Shown in pieces: positions 26,504-35,003 of a stretch of DNA of 57,859 nucleotides (within the stretch, counting starts at the first letter, position 1; every line of letters begins with the position of its first letter). The stretch is from Lentzea atacamensis. Lineage in GTDB: Bacteria; Actinomycetota; Actinomycetes; Mycobacteriales; Pseudonocardiaceae. Under the pieces are notes generated by a model. The model did no database searches. It worked only from the letters and a program-made list of their open reading frames with translations, and had not been told where the DNA came from. The DNA lies in assembly GCF_003269295.1 (NCBI RefSeq), contig NZ_QLTT01000010.1:1-57859 (forward strand), given 5' to 3'. Both the position numbers and the translations under genes were made by a program.

Positions 26504-29208
26504 CCATGACCGACTTCACCGCCGAGGACGCCGAAAGCGCGTTCCTGGAGGCGTACAACATGCCCACGGGCATGCCGAAGCACGAGGCGCTGGAACGTGC
26601 CGCGCGGATGTCCGACGCGCTCGGGCACCTGCCGCTCGGGGTGTCGTGCCGGATCGCGTTGATCGACTCCGCCTACTACCTCTCGCGCTACGACCTGATG
26701 CTCGCGCCGTTCGCGTGGGCCCGTGCCGCCGAGGAGAAGGATCCGGAGGCGTTCAACGACTACGAGATCCACTCGCTGAACTGGTCGCACAAGTGGATCG
26801 CGACCGGGCTGCGGCGGGACCCGCGGTTCTCGCTGGAGCAGCTGGAGGCCGTGATCGGGCAGCTCGCCGACCGCTACGGGCGGCTCGGGTTCTCGGTGCA
26901 GCCGGTGCACGGTGCGCGCGCCGAGCTCGCCTACCACGTCGGTGACCTGACGGGACTGGCCGAGCACCTCGGGAAGTACCTGGCCACCGAGTCCGGCCCG
27001 ATGGCGGACTGCGACGCGTGCGTGGTCGAGGAGCAGGTCTGGATGCTGGCGCGGCTGGGGCGGCACCAGGAGGCCGCCGCGCACGGCTGGGAAGGCTTGT
27101 CCGGCAACACGAACTGTTCCACGCAGCCGCAGGGAATTCTCACGGCGCTGCTGTGGCCGTTGCTGGAGATCGGTGACGCCGAACGGGCGGCGCACGCGCA
27201 CACGACCGCGTACCGGTTGATCAAGGACGACGAGATCACGTCGTACGTGCACGAGCACATCCGGTTCTGCGCGTTGACGGGCAACATCGCCCGCGGCGAG
27301 GACATCCTGCGCCGGTCGCTGCACAAGGTGACCGCGGCGCAGCTGCCGGCCGACGAGATGTCGTTCGCCGAGTGCGCTTCCGTGCTGCTGCAACGGATTG
27401 CCGCGGACACGGTGTTCGAGGTGCCGTCCGTCGGCACGCTGACGGCTGCCGCGTTGCTCGACCGGCTGTCGGCGCGGGCGGTGGAGCTGGCCAAGGCGTT
27501 CGACGCCCGCAACGGCACGACGGCGTGGCTCGACCGGGTGACGAAGGCGTTGGAGCAGGCCGCTTATCCGCACGTCGAGCTGGCGGTCCCGTCCGCGCCG
27601 GTGGCCGTGCCCGCCGACGAGCCGGTCGTGTCCGGCGATCCGGTGGAGATCGCCGAGACGATGGTGACGCTGTACGAGCAGGGTGACTTCGTGCGGGCGC
27701 GGCGGATGCTCGACTCGCTGCCGGCGGACATGGACTCGTTGCTGCCGCCCGATCTCGCGGCGCACGCGGGCATCCGGCGGATGACGACGGGGCTGGTGCC
27801 GTTCGATCCCGCGGTGTTCGAGGAGCTGCTGACCCAGCTGCCGCACGACTACGCGCTGCGGTACCAGGCGCGGATGGCGATCGGGCTGGAAGGCGGCCTG
27901 GAGCTCGCCGAGCGGTGCCTGGCCGAGGCCGAGTCCGACTTCACGCGGTCGGTCGCGGCGCTGACGCTGGCCGAGTTGCTCGACGACGCGCACGCGCACG
28001 AGCGGGCTTCGGAGATGCTGGCTTTGGCGTCCTCTCTGGACGTTCCGGAGCTGCGCGGCCGGGTCCTGGTCGAGGCGGCGGAACACCGGGCGCGGCAACA
28101 GGATCTCGAAGGCGCCTACGCCGGCGTCGTGGCGGCCATGGCCGGTGAGCTGCCGCCGAGCGCGCGGTTCGAGGGCTTCCGGCTGCGATTGCGGCTGGAG
28201 ACGGTGCAAGGTCGCGTGGCAGAGGCGATGGCGACGGCGCGCGAGTTCGTGTCGGCGTTCCCGCTCCCGGAAGCCGCCGAGGCGCGCTGGTACCAGGTCG
28301 CCGCCATCCAGGAGCTGGACCAGGAGGCCGCGTGCCTGTCCGACCTGCGCGAGGCCGTGGCGATCTCGCGCGTGCACCTCTCCCCCGGCCACACCGCGCA
28401 CTTCTGCTTCGCGCTGAGCGGCGGGTACGTGCAGACGGACAGGTTCGTCGAGGCCGCCGAGGTGCTCGAGGAGTCGTTGCGGCTGCTGCAGGACGGCCAG
28501 GAGGACCTGCGGCTGCAGGTGGTGTTCCGGCTCGGGCAGGTGTGCCGCAAGCTGGGTGAGCTCCCGGCGGCCGAGCGGTACCTGCGCGAGGCGTCCGAAC
28601 TGCTGCCGCCGGAGGAGGTGGCGCGCCGGGCGTTCCTGCTGGACGCGCTCGCCTCCGTGCAGGGCCGGATGAACAAGCACGACGAGGCCACGGCTTCCTG
28701 GCGTGCGGCGGCCGCGTTGTGGCAGCAGGAAGGCAACGTCTCGGAGGCGATCGGCTCGCTGGTCGAGCTGGCCTCGAACCTGCCGGACGACGACATCGTC
28801 GAGACCCGTGCCGCCGTCGACGAGGCCGAGGCGCTGCTGCCGGCGCTCGACGACCCGACGGAGGTCACGCGGCGGCAGGCGGAGATCGTCGCGATCCGCG
28901 CGTGGGTGCACGGCCAGGCCGGTGAGTTCGCGCTGGCGATGAAGCACTACCGGGACGCCGAGGCGCTGGTGGTGTCGCTGGGCGACGAGGGCTGGCGGGT
29001 GTTCGTCGTGCTGCGGGCGGCGCACGTGCTGCTGAACGCCGACGACCCCGAGGGCGCGGAGGCCGAGGCGCGCCGGGCGGCATCGCTGCTGCCCGACGAC
29101 AGCCAGGTCGGGAACGTGCTGTCGGTGCTGTCGGAGGCGTTGCAGCGCCAGAAGAAGGCGTCCGGAACGGATCCGCTGGTGCGTGAGCTGACAGCCAGGC
29201 TGGGCTAG
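26500..29208 (+). CDS. Large tetratricopeptide-repeat protein, candidate partner of the HSP90-type ATPase
   Basis: 902 residues, almost wholly helical. TPR-like pairs recur with the usual A/G/Y spacing, for example QEAAAHGWEGL, ARGEDILRRSL, ELPAAERYLREASELLPP, DEATASWRAAAALWQQEGN and DPEGAEAEARRAASLLP. No enzyme domain, signal peptide or membrane segment is seen. Translation is coupled to the HSP90-type gene (ATGA, 26500-26503). In eukaryotes TPR proteins are HSP90 co-chaperones through the MEEVD tail; here no such tail exists, so any contact would be different. The pair probably forms a client-handling complex, though the client is unknown. Confidence 0.85.
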   Translation: MTMTDFTAEDAESAFLEAYNMPTGMPKHEALERAARMSDALGHLPLGVSCRIALIDSAYYLSRYDLMLAPFAWARAAEEKDPEAFNDYEIHSLNWSHKWIATGLRRDPRFSLEQLEAVIGQLADRYGRLGFSVQPVHGARAELAYHVGDLTGLAEHLGKYLATESGPMADCDACVVEEQVWMLARLGRHQEAAAHGWEGLSGNTNCSTQPQGILTALLWPLLEIGDAERAAHAHTTAYRLIKDDEITSYVHEHIRFCALTGNIARGEDILRRSLHKVTAAQLPADEMSFAECASVLLQRIAADTVFEVPSVGTLTAAALLDRLSARAVELAKAFDARNGTTAWLDRVTKALEQAAYPHVELAVPSAPVAVPADEPVVSGDPVEIAETMVTLYEQGDFVRARRMLDSLPADMDSLLPPDLAAHAGIRRMTTGLVPFDPAVFEELLTQLPHDYALRYQARMAIGLEGGLELAERCLAEAESDFTRSVAALTLAELLDDAHAHERASEMLALASSLDVPELRGRVLVEAAEHRARQQDLEGAYAGVVAAMAGELPPSARFEGFRLRLRLETVQGRVAEAMATAREFVSAFPLPEAAEARWYQVAAIQELDQEAACLSDLREAVAISRVHLSPGHTAHFCFALSGGYVQTDRFVEAAEVLEESLRLLQDGQEDLRLQVVFRLGQVCRKLGELPAAERYLREASELLPPEEVARRAFLLDALASVQGRMNKHDEATASWRAAAALWQQEGNVSEAIGSLVELASNLPDDDIVETRAAVDEAEALLPALDDPTEVTRRQAEIVAIRAWVHGQAGEFALAMKHYRDAEALVVSLGDEGWRVFVVLRAAHVLLNADDPEGAEAEARRAASLLPDDSQVGNVLSVLSEALQRQKKASGTDPLVRELTARLG

Positions 29209-30152
29209 CCGTTCAGGACTGCTTCGGCGGCCTCCGCGATCGTGCGGCGGGGGCCGTCGTGGCCGAGCGTCAGCACGTGTTCCAGTGCTTTCTTGTAGGC
29301 GACGTCGAACGCCTCGTCCGCGGGTACCTCGACGTGCGGGACGACGCCGACGGCTTCCCAGTTCGTGCCGGAGATCGGGTTGATCGCGCGGCCGTTGGGG
29401 ATCGACGACTTGAGGTGCGGGCCGACCCGATAGCGGTCGCCGGGGTGGGCACCGCCCCTGGTGGTCTCGCCGATGAGGGTGGCGCGCTTGTTCTGCTGCA
29501 GGTTGTAGCTCAGCTCTTCCGCGCCGGAGAACGTGCGGTTGCTGGTGAGCACGAAGATCGGCTTCTCGCCGCCGAACCTGGGGCCGGGAACGTGCGGCAG
29601 CGTCCAGTACTGCTCGGTGGTGTCGTCCGGGCGGTTGTAGATGTCGTTGAGGTGCACGCGCTCGTCGAACAGGTAGCTGCAGATCAGGGCCACGGTGTTG
29701 GGGTCACCGCCGCCGTTGTCGCGCAGGTCGATGATCAGCGCGTCGGTGTGGGCGATCAGGTTCATGGCCGCGGTGACGGCCGGCGTGGCGATCTCAGCGT
29801 CGTGCAGCAGCCGGAGGTTCAGCAGGCCGACGTTGCCCTTGAGCCGCTCGACCTTGGTGATGCCGAACGCGTCGAGCTCGGCTTCTCTGCGGTAGGCCAC
29901 CGGGTCCCAGGCCGACTCCTGACCGGTCTCCGGCACCTCGTCGTGGCTGTACAGCAGGCGGAGGTGCTTGTCGCCGTTGACCGACTGGAGGTCGGCGGTG
30001 ACGCGCTCGGCGAACCCCTCATCGTCCACATCGGAGTAAGCGCCCTCTGCCAGCCTGGCCCGCAGGACCTTGGTGATGTCCTCGGCGACGTCCGGGAAAA
30101 CGTAGTAGGAAGCCAGCTGGGAGCACAGGAGTTCGACCTCTGATTCGCGCAC
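29205..30152 (-). CDS. S41-family peptidase (tail-specific protease / IRBP-like)
   Basis: 315 residues. The C-terminal half has the S41 core: LIIDLRDNGGGDPNTV, the nucleophile segment SNRTFSGAEELSYNL and the IGETTRGGAHPGD loop. The N-terminal helical part (about 1-70) resembles the IRBP-type N-domain, and there is no PDZ domain. No signal peptide is visible, so it is probably cytoplasmic. GTG 30152 is chosen; another GTG lies 21 nt upstream. It overlaps the TPR gene tail to tail by 4 bp. Confidence 0.88.
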   Translation of the reverse strand: MRESEVELLCSQLASYYVFPDVAEDITKVLRARLAEGAYSDVDDEGFAERVTADLQSVNGDKHLRLLYSHDEVPETGQESAWDPVAYRREAELDAFGITKVERLKGNVGLLNLRLLHDAEIATPAVTAAMNLIAHTDALIIDLRDNGGGDPNTVALICSYLFDERVHLNDIYNRPDDTTEQYWTLPHVPGPRFGGEKPIFVLTSNRTFSGAEELSYNLQQNKRATLIGETTRGGAHPGDRYRVGPHLKSSIPNGRAINPISGTNWEAVGVVPHVEVPADEAFDVAYKKALEHVLTLGHDGPRRTIAEAAEAVLNG

Positions 30153-30188
30153 GGGCGCACAGTAGCCGCGCACCCGGCTCGCGTCAGC

Positions 30189-30947
30189 TCAATTCCGTTG
30201 GTCGCGGGCGGAGGCATAGAGGCACACCGCGGCGGCCGTCGCGAGGTTGAGGCTTTCGGCGGCGCCGTACAGCGGCACCTTGAGCGAGGTGTCGAGGGAG
30301 GCGACGACGTCGTCGGGCAGGCCGTGGGCCTCGCTGCCGAACACCCACGCGGTGGGCTGGGCCAGCTCACCCCTGACCGAGGCCTCGACGAGGTCGGTCC
30401 CGGCGTAGCCGTCGGCGGCGACGAGACGGAGACCGGCGGCGCGGCAGGCGGCGAAAACCTCTGCGGCGTCACGGGAACGCGCGATCGGCAGGTGGAAGAG
30501 CGAGCCCGTGGAGGCGCGCACGCACTTGCCGTTGTGCGGGTCGACGGTGTCACCGGCGAAGATCACCGCGTCGGCACCGGCCGCGTCCGCCACGCGCGTG
30601 ACGGTGCCCGCGTTGCCGGGATCGGAGACGCCGTGGAGCACGGCGACGAGGCGGGGTGTGCCCTGCAGCGCGGTGTCCAGCGGCTGCGGCACGGCGTCGC
30701 AGGCCGCGACAAGGCCTTGGGGCGTCACGGTTTCCGACAGCGACGCGGCGGCCTTGTCGGTGACCTCGCTGATCCGGATGCCCGCCTGCGCGGCGCTCTG
30801 GAGCAGCTCGGGGTTGCGTTCCGCGGCCATCGCCGTGACGAAGAGTTCGTGGACCTGACCGTTCTTCCAGGCGAGTGCCTCTCGCACGGCCTGGGCGCCC
30901 TCGACGAGGAAGCGGCCTGCCTTGTCACGGCCCTGGCGGCGGGTCAG
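30189..30947 (-). CDS. SpoU/TrmH-family RNA 2'-O-methyltransferase; start codon unclear
   Basis: A SAM-dependent methyltransferase of the TrmH/TsnR type for rRNA or tRNA. Seen are an N-terminal L30e-like domain (GRFLVEGAQAVREAL), VLHGVSDPGNAGTVTRVADA, and the knotted SAM site VFGSEAHGLP, ending with LNLATAAAVCLYA. The order rplT then this gene then pheS is standard in actinobacteria. The family N-terminus continues at least to RVVAARHLTRR, but no ATG, GTG or TTG lies in frame there. The codons run back through the rplT terminator hairpin. The coordinate given uses CTG 30947, the first near-cognate codon; the true start may be elsewhere. Confidence 0.8.
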   Translation of the reverse strand: MTRRQGRDKAGRFLVEGAQAVREALAWKNGQVHELFVTAMAAERNPELLQSAAQAGIRISEVTDKAAASLSETVTPQGLVAACDAVPQPLDTALQGTPRLVAVLHGVSDPGNAGTVTRVADAAGADAVIFAGDTVDPHNGKCVRASTGSLFHLPIARSRDAAEVFAACRAAGLRLVAADGYAGTDLVEASVRGELAQPTAWVFGSEAHGLPDDVVASLDTSLKVPLYGAAESLNLATAAAVCLYASARDQRN

Positions 30948-30961
30948 GTGGCGAGCAGCAA

Positions 30962-31004
30962 CGACCCGAGGTGTCCGTTCGGTGAACGGAGCTGCCTCGG
31001 GTCG
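30962..31004 (-). terminator. Terminator of infC-rpmI-rplT
   Basis: A nested hairpin: outer 10-bp stem CGACCCGAGG/CCTCGGGTCG with an inner 6-bp stem CCGTTC/GAACGG, starting 21 nt after the rplT stop. It occupies the region where the next gene's N-terminal codons should be. Confidence 0.8.
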
Positions 31005-31024
31005 TTGTCCGCGTGCGTGCTGGC

Positions 31025-31414
31025 TCAGGCCTTGTCCTCGGCCGGGGCGTTCACGTCGGCCGGGAGCGCCTTGCGGGCGATCTCGACGAGGGCCGCGAAG
31101 GCGGTGGCGTCGGTGACGGCGAGGTCCGCGAGGATCTTGCGGTCGACCTCGACGCCTCCGAGCCGCAGGCCCTGGATGAGACGGTTGTAGGTCATGCCGT
31201 TCGCGCGGGCAGCGGCGTTGATGCGCTGGATCCACAGCTTGCGGAAGTCACCCTTGCGCGCGCGGCGGTCGCGGTACGCGTAGTTGAGCGAGTGGAGCAC
31301 CTGCTCCTTGGCCTTGCGGTACAGCCTCGAGCGCTGGCCGCGGTAACCGCTCGCCAGCTCAAGGGTGGTACGACGCTTCTTCTGGGCATTCACAGCCCGC
31401 TTGACGCGTGCCAC
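31025..31414 (-). CDS. rplT: 50S ribosomal protein L20
   Basis: 129 residues, binds 23S rRNA early in 50S assembly. Typical features: the basic N-terminus ARVKRAVNAQKKRR, then ASGYRGQRSRLYRKAKEQ and GDFRKLWIQRINAAAR. The start is GTG 31414. Last gene of the infC operon. Confidence 0.98.
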   Translation of the reverse strand: MARVKRAVNAQKKRRTTLELASGYRGQRSRLYRKAKEQVLHSLNYAYRDRRARKGDFRKLWIQRINAAARANGMTYNRLIQGLRLGGVEVDRKILADLAVTDATAFAALVEIARKALPADVNAPAEDKA

Positions 31415-31488
31415 GGGTCCATCCTGTCGATCTCATGGGGGGAGGGGTCGGGGCCCTCCCCCGAGTTGCTAAGGGGTGTCGAAGCGGG

Positions 31489-31683
31489 TCAGAGACCGAG
31501 CAGCTTCTTGATGCGCGGCGCGTCGTTCTCCGACACGACCGCGGTGCCGCTCATGCGACGGGTGACGCGGCTCGACTTCTTCTCCAGGATGTGGCGCTTG
31601 CCGGCCTTCTCCCGGACGATCTTGCCGCTACCGGTGACCTTGAAACGCTTCGAGGTCCCGCTGTGCGTCTTGTTCTTCGGCAT
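31489..31683 (-). CDS. rpmI: 50S ribosomal protein L35
   Basis: A 64-residue, very basic protein with the family start MPKNKTHSGTSKRFKVTGSG and central RHILEKKSSRVTRR. It lies between infC and rplT in the conserved order. Confidence 0.98.
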   Translation of the reverse strand: MPKNKTHSGTSKRFKVTGSGKIVREKAGKRHILEKKSSRVTRRMSGTAVVSENDAPRIKKLLGL

Positions 31684-31732
31684 TTCCGTCCTCGTCTCGT
31701 GCTACCCACCGGGTCGGGGGCGGGCATGCGTC

Positions 31733-32347
31733 CTATTCGGCGGCTTCGGCGGCGTCGTCCCCCTGGACGACGTCGTCCTGGTCCTGCTTGACCGGACGCG
31801 CCTTGATGTTCTTGTGCGGCGCCAACACCATGATCATGTTGCGGCCGTCCTGCTTGGGGTTGGACTCGACGAAGCCCAGCTCCGCGACGTCCTCCGCCAG
31901 CTTCTGCAGCAACCGGTAGCCGAGCTCGGGGCGCGACTGCTCTCGACCGCGGAACATGATGGTCACCTTGACCTTGTTCCCGTGCGAGAGGAAGCGGGCC
32001 ACGTGGCCCTTCTTCGTCTGATAGTCGTGCGGGTCGATCTTCGGCCGGAGCTTCTGCTCCTTGATGACCGTCAGCTGCTGGTTACGGCGAGATTCACGAG
32101 CCTTCTGAGCGGTCTCGTACTTGAACTTGCCGTAGTCCATGAGCTTGCAGACCGGAGGTCGAGCCTGCGCGGCGACCTCGACGAGGTCCAGATCCGATTC
32201 CTGCGCGAGTCGGAGTGCGTCCTCGATGCGAACGATGCCGACCTGCTCGCCGTTCGGTCCGACCAGACGGACCTCAGGCACGCGGATGCGGTCGTTGATG
32301 CGCGGCTCGGTGCTCGCGGGAGCACCTCGGTTCGAGGGACTTGTCAT
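31733..32347 (-). CDS. infC: Translation initiation factor IF-3
   Basis: A 204-residue factor that keeps the 30S subunit free and checks the initiator tRNA. It has the N-domain start RINDRIRVPEVRLVG, KLMDYGKFKYE in the linker helix, and the C-domain MFRGREQSRPELG. A short acidic tail (DDVVQGDDAAEAAE) follows. ATG 32347 is preceded by AAAGGACG. An intrinsic attenuator lies 26 nt upstream. Confidence 0.97.
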   Translation of the reverse strand: MTSPSNRGAPASTEPRINDRIRVPEVRLVGPNGEQVGIVRIEDALRLAQESDLDLVEVAAQARPPVCKLMDYGKFKYETAQKARESRRNQQLTVIKEQKLRPKIDPHDYQTKKGHVARFLSHGNKVKVTIMFRGREQSRPELGYRLLQKLAEDVAELGFVESNPKQDGRNMIMVLAPHKNIKARPVKQDQDDVVQGDDAAEAAE

Positions 32348-32372
32348 TCACGTCCTTTGCGACTCGTTTGCG

Positions 32373-32411
32373 CCAAAAACAAGAGCCCCGTCGTCGATGA
32401 CGACAGGGCCC
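32373..32411 (-). terminator. Intrinsic attenuator in the infC leader
   Basis: On the minus strand a 13-bp stem (arms 32411-32399 and 32395-32383, 3-nt loop, two G-T pairs) is followed directly by TTGTTTTTGG. This is the most classical U-run terminator in the window, and it lies 26 nt before infC. Other stems farther upstream in the leader (GCTCTCG/CGAGAGC near 32527-32550, GTGGAGC/GCTCCCAC) could take part in switching. Confidence 0.75.
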
Positions 32412-32632
32412 GCTTCCGACCGATCGCAAACCTGTGGCCTCGGACACCCGTGTGCCCTGGCGTTCAGGAGGACCGGACCCGGCCACCTCAAGAAACGGTG
32501 ATCGCGGGTGGGAGCGGGGCTCCACTTGCCGCTCTCGCACTAACGAGAGCTGGTCGCGTCGGAAATAGTAGCAGACGCCGTTGTCAACCCCCGAATCGCG
32601 GGCCCGCGACGTCCGCTTGCTTGAATGGTGCC

Positions 32633-32974
32633 GTGACTGAGCCGCTTGAAGACAGCATCCGTGACCTGGGCGATGTTCCCAGCATCGAGGTCATCAGCCG
32701 GGCGGCCGTGATGCTGCTGTCCGCCGCCGCGGAGCGCCTGGGCCTCGCCGACCCGGACCCGGACAACTCCCCGCGCCGCGACCTGGACGAGGCCCGCCGC
32801 CTGATCACCGCCCTGGCCGGCCTGGTCACCGCGTCCTCGGAGTACCTCGGCCCGCACGCCGCACCGCTGAAGGACGGCCTGCAGTCGGTGCAGCGCGCGT
32901 TCCGCGAGGCCTCCGTCGTCCCCGACGAACCGGGCCAGGGTCCCGGCGAGAAGTACACCGGCCCGGTCTACTGA
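32633..32974 (+). CDS. DUF1844-family protein
   Basis: A 113-residue, mainly helical acidic protein with the DUF1844 pattern (DVPSIEVISRAAVMLLSAAAERLGL, then DLDEARRLITALAGLV). Widespread near infC in actinobacteria; function unknown. The start is GTG 32633. It diverges from the infC operon and ends overlapping the next gene by 7 bp. Confidence 0.9.
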   Translation: MTEPLEDSIRDLGDVPSIEVISRAAVMLLSAAAERLGLADPDPDNSPRRDLDEARRLITALAGLVTASSEYLGPHAAPLKDGLQSVQRAFREASVVPDEPGQGPGEKYTGPVY

Positions 32975-33603
32975 TCCGCTCTCACCACGACGGGCTCCCA
33001 GGGCTCTGCCCTGATCTGGAACACCGCACTGGCCCGCTGCCCGGTGGCCGCCCTGAACGTGATGGCGCTGCCGTTGTAGAGCGGCCCGATCTCCAGGTGC
33101 TCGGCCGGGGGCTCGTTGTGCTGGGAAAGCCCGAGCACCCTGCTCCCCGGCACCACGGACACCGTGAGCTGCTCGATGACGGCGGGCCCGCCGAAGTAGC
33201 TGAGCCGGAACTCGTCCGGCGCTCCGGGCGTGATGGCGAACGTGGGCATGCCTCGCCTGCTCCGTTCGGCGGCGAGGGCCTCGGTGATCTCGTTGACCTG
33301 CTGCGTGGCCTGCTGGGCTGTGAGTTGCGCCTCATCGGCCAGCATCCGCGACGCCGTGGCCGCCTCCTGCCCCTGCGCCGCTTCCTTCCTGGCTTCCTCC
33401 GCCGCAGTCTTGGCCTGCAGCGCACTCGTCGCGGCCTGCTCGACGGCCTTGCGCGCGGCCTGCGCCTCTTCCTGCGCCCTGTTCGCGGCCTGCTCGGCGT
33501 TCCTGGCGGCTTCCTGCGCCTTCTTCGCCTCACGGGCCTGCCACAACGCGGCGGCCATCGCGCACATCGCCACAACGGCGGAAATCACGGCCAGCGCGAT
33601 CAT
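32968..33603 (-). CDS. Membrane-anchored coiled-coil protein with a C-terminal beta domain
   Basis: 211 residues. A membrane helix (1-20, MIALAVISAVVAMCAMAAAL) is followed by about 95 residues of Ala/Glu/Gln-rich coiled coil (NAEQAANRAQEEAQAARKAV and similar), then a beta-rich part (about 118-211, MPTFAITPGAPDEFRLSYFG). No family recognised. Its ATG overlaps the stop of the preceding gene by 4 bp, so the two membrane proteins form a coupled pair and may interact. Confidence 0.75.
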   Translation of the reverse strand: MIALAVISAVVAMCAMAAALWQAREAKKAQEAARNAEQAANRAQEEAQAARKAVEQAATSALQAKTAAEEARKEAAQGQEAATASRMLADEAQLTAQQATQQVNEITEALAAERSRRGMPTFAITPGAPDEFRLSYFGGPAVIEQLTVSVVPGSRVLGLSQHNEPPAEHLEIGPLYNGSAITFRAATGQRASAVFQIRAEPWEPVVVRADQ

Positions 33604-34190
33604 GCCCGCACCCCCAGCGCCGCGAGCTGCCTTCTGGCCAGCTCTTCGATGGTGTCGGTGTCACCGGTGCGCCATCCGACCGCGGGGTCGCTGGGGAACT
33701 TGGCCAGTTCCCTCGGCTTCAGACTGGTAAGCGCTCGCAGGGCAAGCAGGTCCGGCATGTCCTTGAGTCTCGCGGTGTGGCCGGCTTTGAAGGCGTACCG
33801 GAGCCTCAGCGGCAGCCAGGTGATGAGCAGAAACAGGACGGGCACCGCGATGAGAGCGGTTGCAAGCCAGAACGCGGTGTCCTGAACCACACCGATCTGG
33901 GTGTTGCCCGCGCCGATGAGCGACTCGCCGGCCTTGGTGCCGTTGCCGAGCGCTCCGGACAGGTCGTCGCCGACGAACGGGACACCTTTGGCTTTGTCGG
34001 CGGCGTTGGTGAAGACGTCGCGGATGTCGCCGCCCGCGTTGACCAGGCCGTCGCCGGGGGCTCTCAGTTCGAGGACCCGGTCGTGGGTGGTGGTGGCCAC
34101 CCAGATCCACAGGGCCACCCACCCGACGGCGAGGAGGTCGGCGATCAGCTGACGCGTGAGCCTGACAGGTCTGTCCGCGTACCACTTCAT
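33600..34190 (-). CDS. Two-helix membrane protein of unknown function
   Basis: 196 residues with two membrane segments (about 14-33, LIADLLAVGWVALWIWVATT; about 107-126, TALIAVPVLFLLITWLPLRL) flanking a Gly-rich external loop (LVNAGGDIRDVF, then VGDDLSGALGNGTKAGESL). The C-terminal cytoplasmic part has DMPDLLALRALTSL and ends in a helical tail. No family recognised. It is coupled to the coiled-coil gene by an ATGA overlap. Confidence 0.78.
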   Translation of the reverse strand: MKWYADRPVRLTRQLIADLLAVGWVALWIWVATTTHDRVLELRAPGDGLVNAGGDIRDVFTNAADKAKGVPFVGDDLSGALGNGTKAGESLIGAGNTQIGVVQDTAFWLATALIAVPVLFLLITWLPLRLRYAFKAGHTARLKDMPDLLALRALTSLKPRELAKFPSDPAVGWRTGDTDTIEELARRQLAALGVRA

Positions 34191-34249
34191 GGAGCGATGG
34201 TTTCACAAACAACAACCAACGGATCCGTGTCGCCCGTCAAGCAGAACGC

Positions 34250-34900
34250 TCACGCCGTAGTCATGAGCCTGGCCCAGTGCTCGCCCGGCCGCCGCCCGAT
34301 CCAGCCGCCGTACAGCAACGCCCACCGCCGGCTCGGCTCGCCCCAGAACTCGTTGACCTTGCGCACCGACTCGTCCCGCGGCAAGCCCTGCGCGGTGAGG
34401 GCCCTGGCGGTGTCGGTCATGACCTTCTCGTGGTCGTCGTCGCACGCGTACAGGAAGTCGGTCTTCGCGGTGCTCAGCAGCATCATCGGTTGGATGTCGT
34501 CCTCGAAGCCTTCTAGGCGTGTGCCGCGTTCTGCCCAGAACGTCACGGTGGTGGTTACCGGAATTACGTCGTCGTACGGCTCGGAGATGGAGAACAGCGC
34601 GGTCACCGGTTTCTGTGCTTGTCGGAGGCACGCGCGTGCATACGCTAGTGACACGCCCAGCAGTTCGGCCAGGTCGTTGCCGCGTGGGATTTCCTGGCTG
34701 TTGATGTCGGCCTCGTAGGTCTGCAGGTCACCGTCCGGACTGGTGCCGTTGGACAGGTTGCGCAGGAGGTAGGCGCCGGAGTCGTGCTCGATCCAGCCCT
34801 TGGTCGCGGTGGCGGCCAGGGTGGGTGGCAGAGGGGCTTCGTCGGGGCGGATCGCGTGCAGTGCTGCTCGCATTCGGAGGTTGGCCTTCTCCGATATCAA
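34250..34900 (-). CDS. Hypothetical protein, probable TTG start
   Basis: 216 residues with no signal, membrane helix or known motif. Segments such as RGNDLAELLGVSLAYARACLRQAQ suggest a helical middle, and RVLF-like strands (DVIPVTTTVTFWAERGTRL) follow. I do not recognise it. TTG 34900 is chosen because GGAGG lies 6 nt upstream; ATG 34873 is an alternative. A perfect 14-bp hairpin sits only 18 bp upstream of the start, leaving little room for a promoter, so expression may depend on read-through. Confidence 0.65.
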   Translation of the reverse strand: MISEKANLRMRAALHAIRPDEAPLPPTLAATATKGWIEHDSGAYLLRNLSNGTSPDGDLQTYEADINSQEIPRGNDLAELLGVSLAYARACLRQAQKPVTALFSISEPYDDVIPVTTTVTFWAERGTRLEGFEDDIQPMMLLSTAKTDFLYACDDDHEKVMTDTARALTAQGLPRDESVRKVNEFWGEPSRRWALLYGGWIGRRPGEHWARLMTTA

Positions 34901-34918
34901 CCGTTTCCTCCAAACTGG

Positions 34919-34952
34919 TGATGGCGTGCCTCTGGGTGGAGGCACGCCATCA
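34919..34952 (-). terminator. Perfect 14-bp hairpin between the candidate immunity gene and the next gene
   Basis: TGATGGCGTGCCTC pairs fully with its complement around a 6-nt loop. It lies 51 nt after the stop of the gene ending at 35004 and directly before the next gene's ribosome site. Confidence 0.65.
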
Positions 34953-35003
34953 GCAAAGCACCTGTCGATCAGGGTCCGCGCGTTGGATTCCGCTCAGCAC
35001 GAG

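Noticed and set aside
32274..32540. Upstream ORF covering the infC leader on the minus strand
   Set aside because: It is open only because of high GC, runs into infC in another frame, and its predicted protein has no recognisable character.
32565..32587. infC promoter from TTGACA and TACTAT
   Set aside because: Both hexamers look good, but the spacer is only 11 bp, too short for the housekeeping sigma factor.
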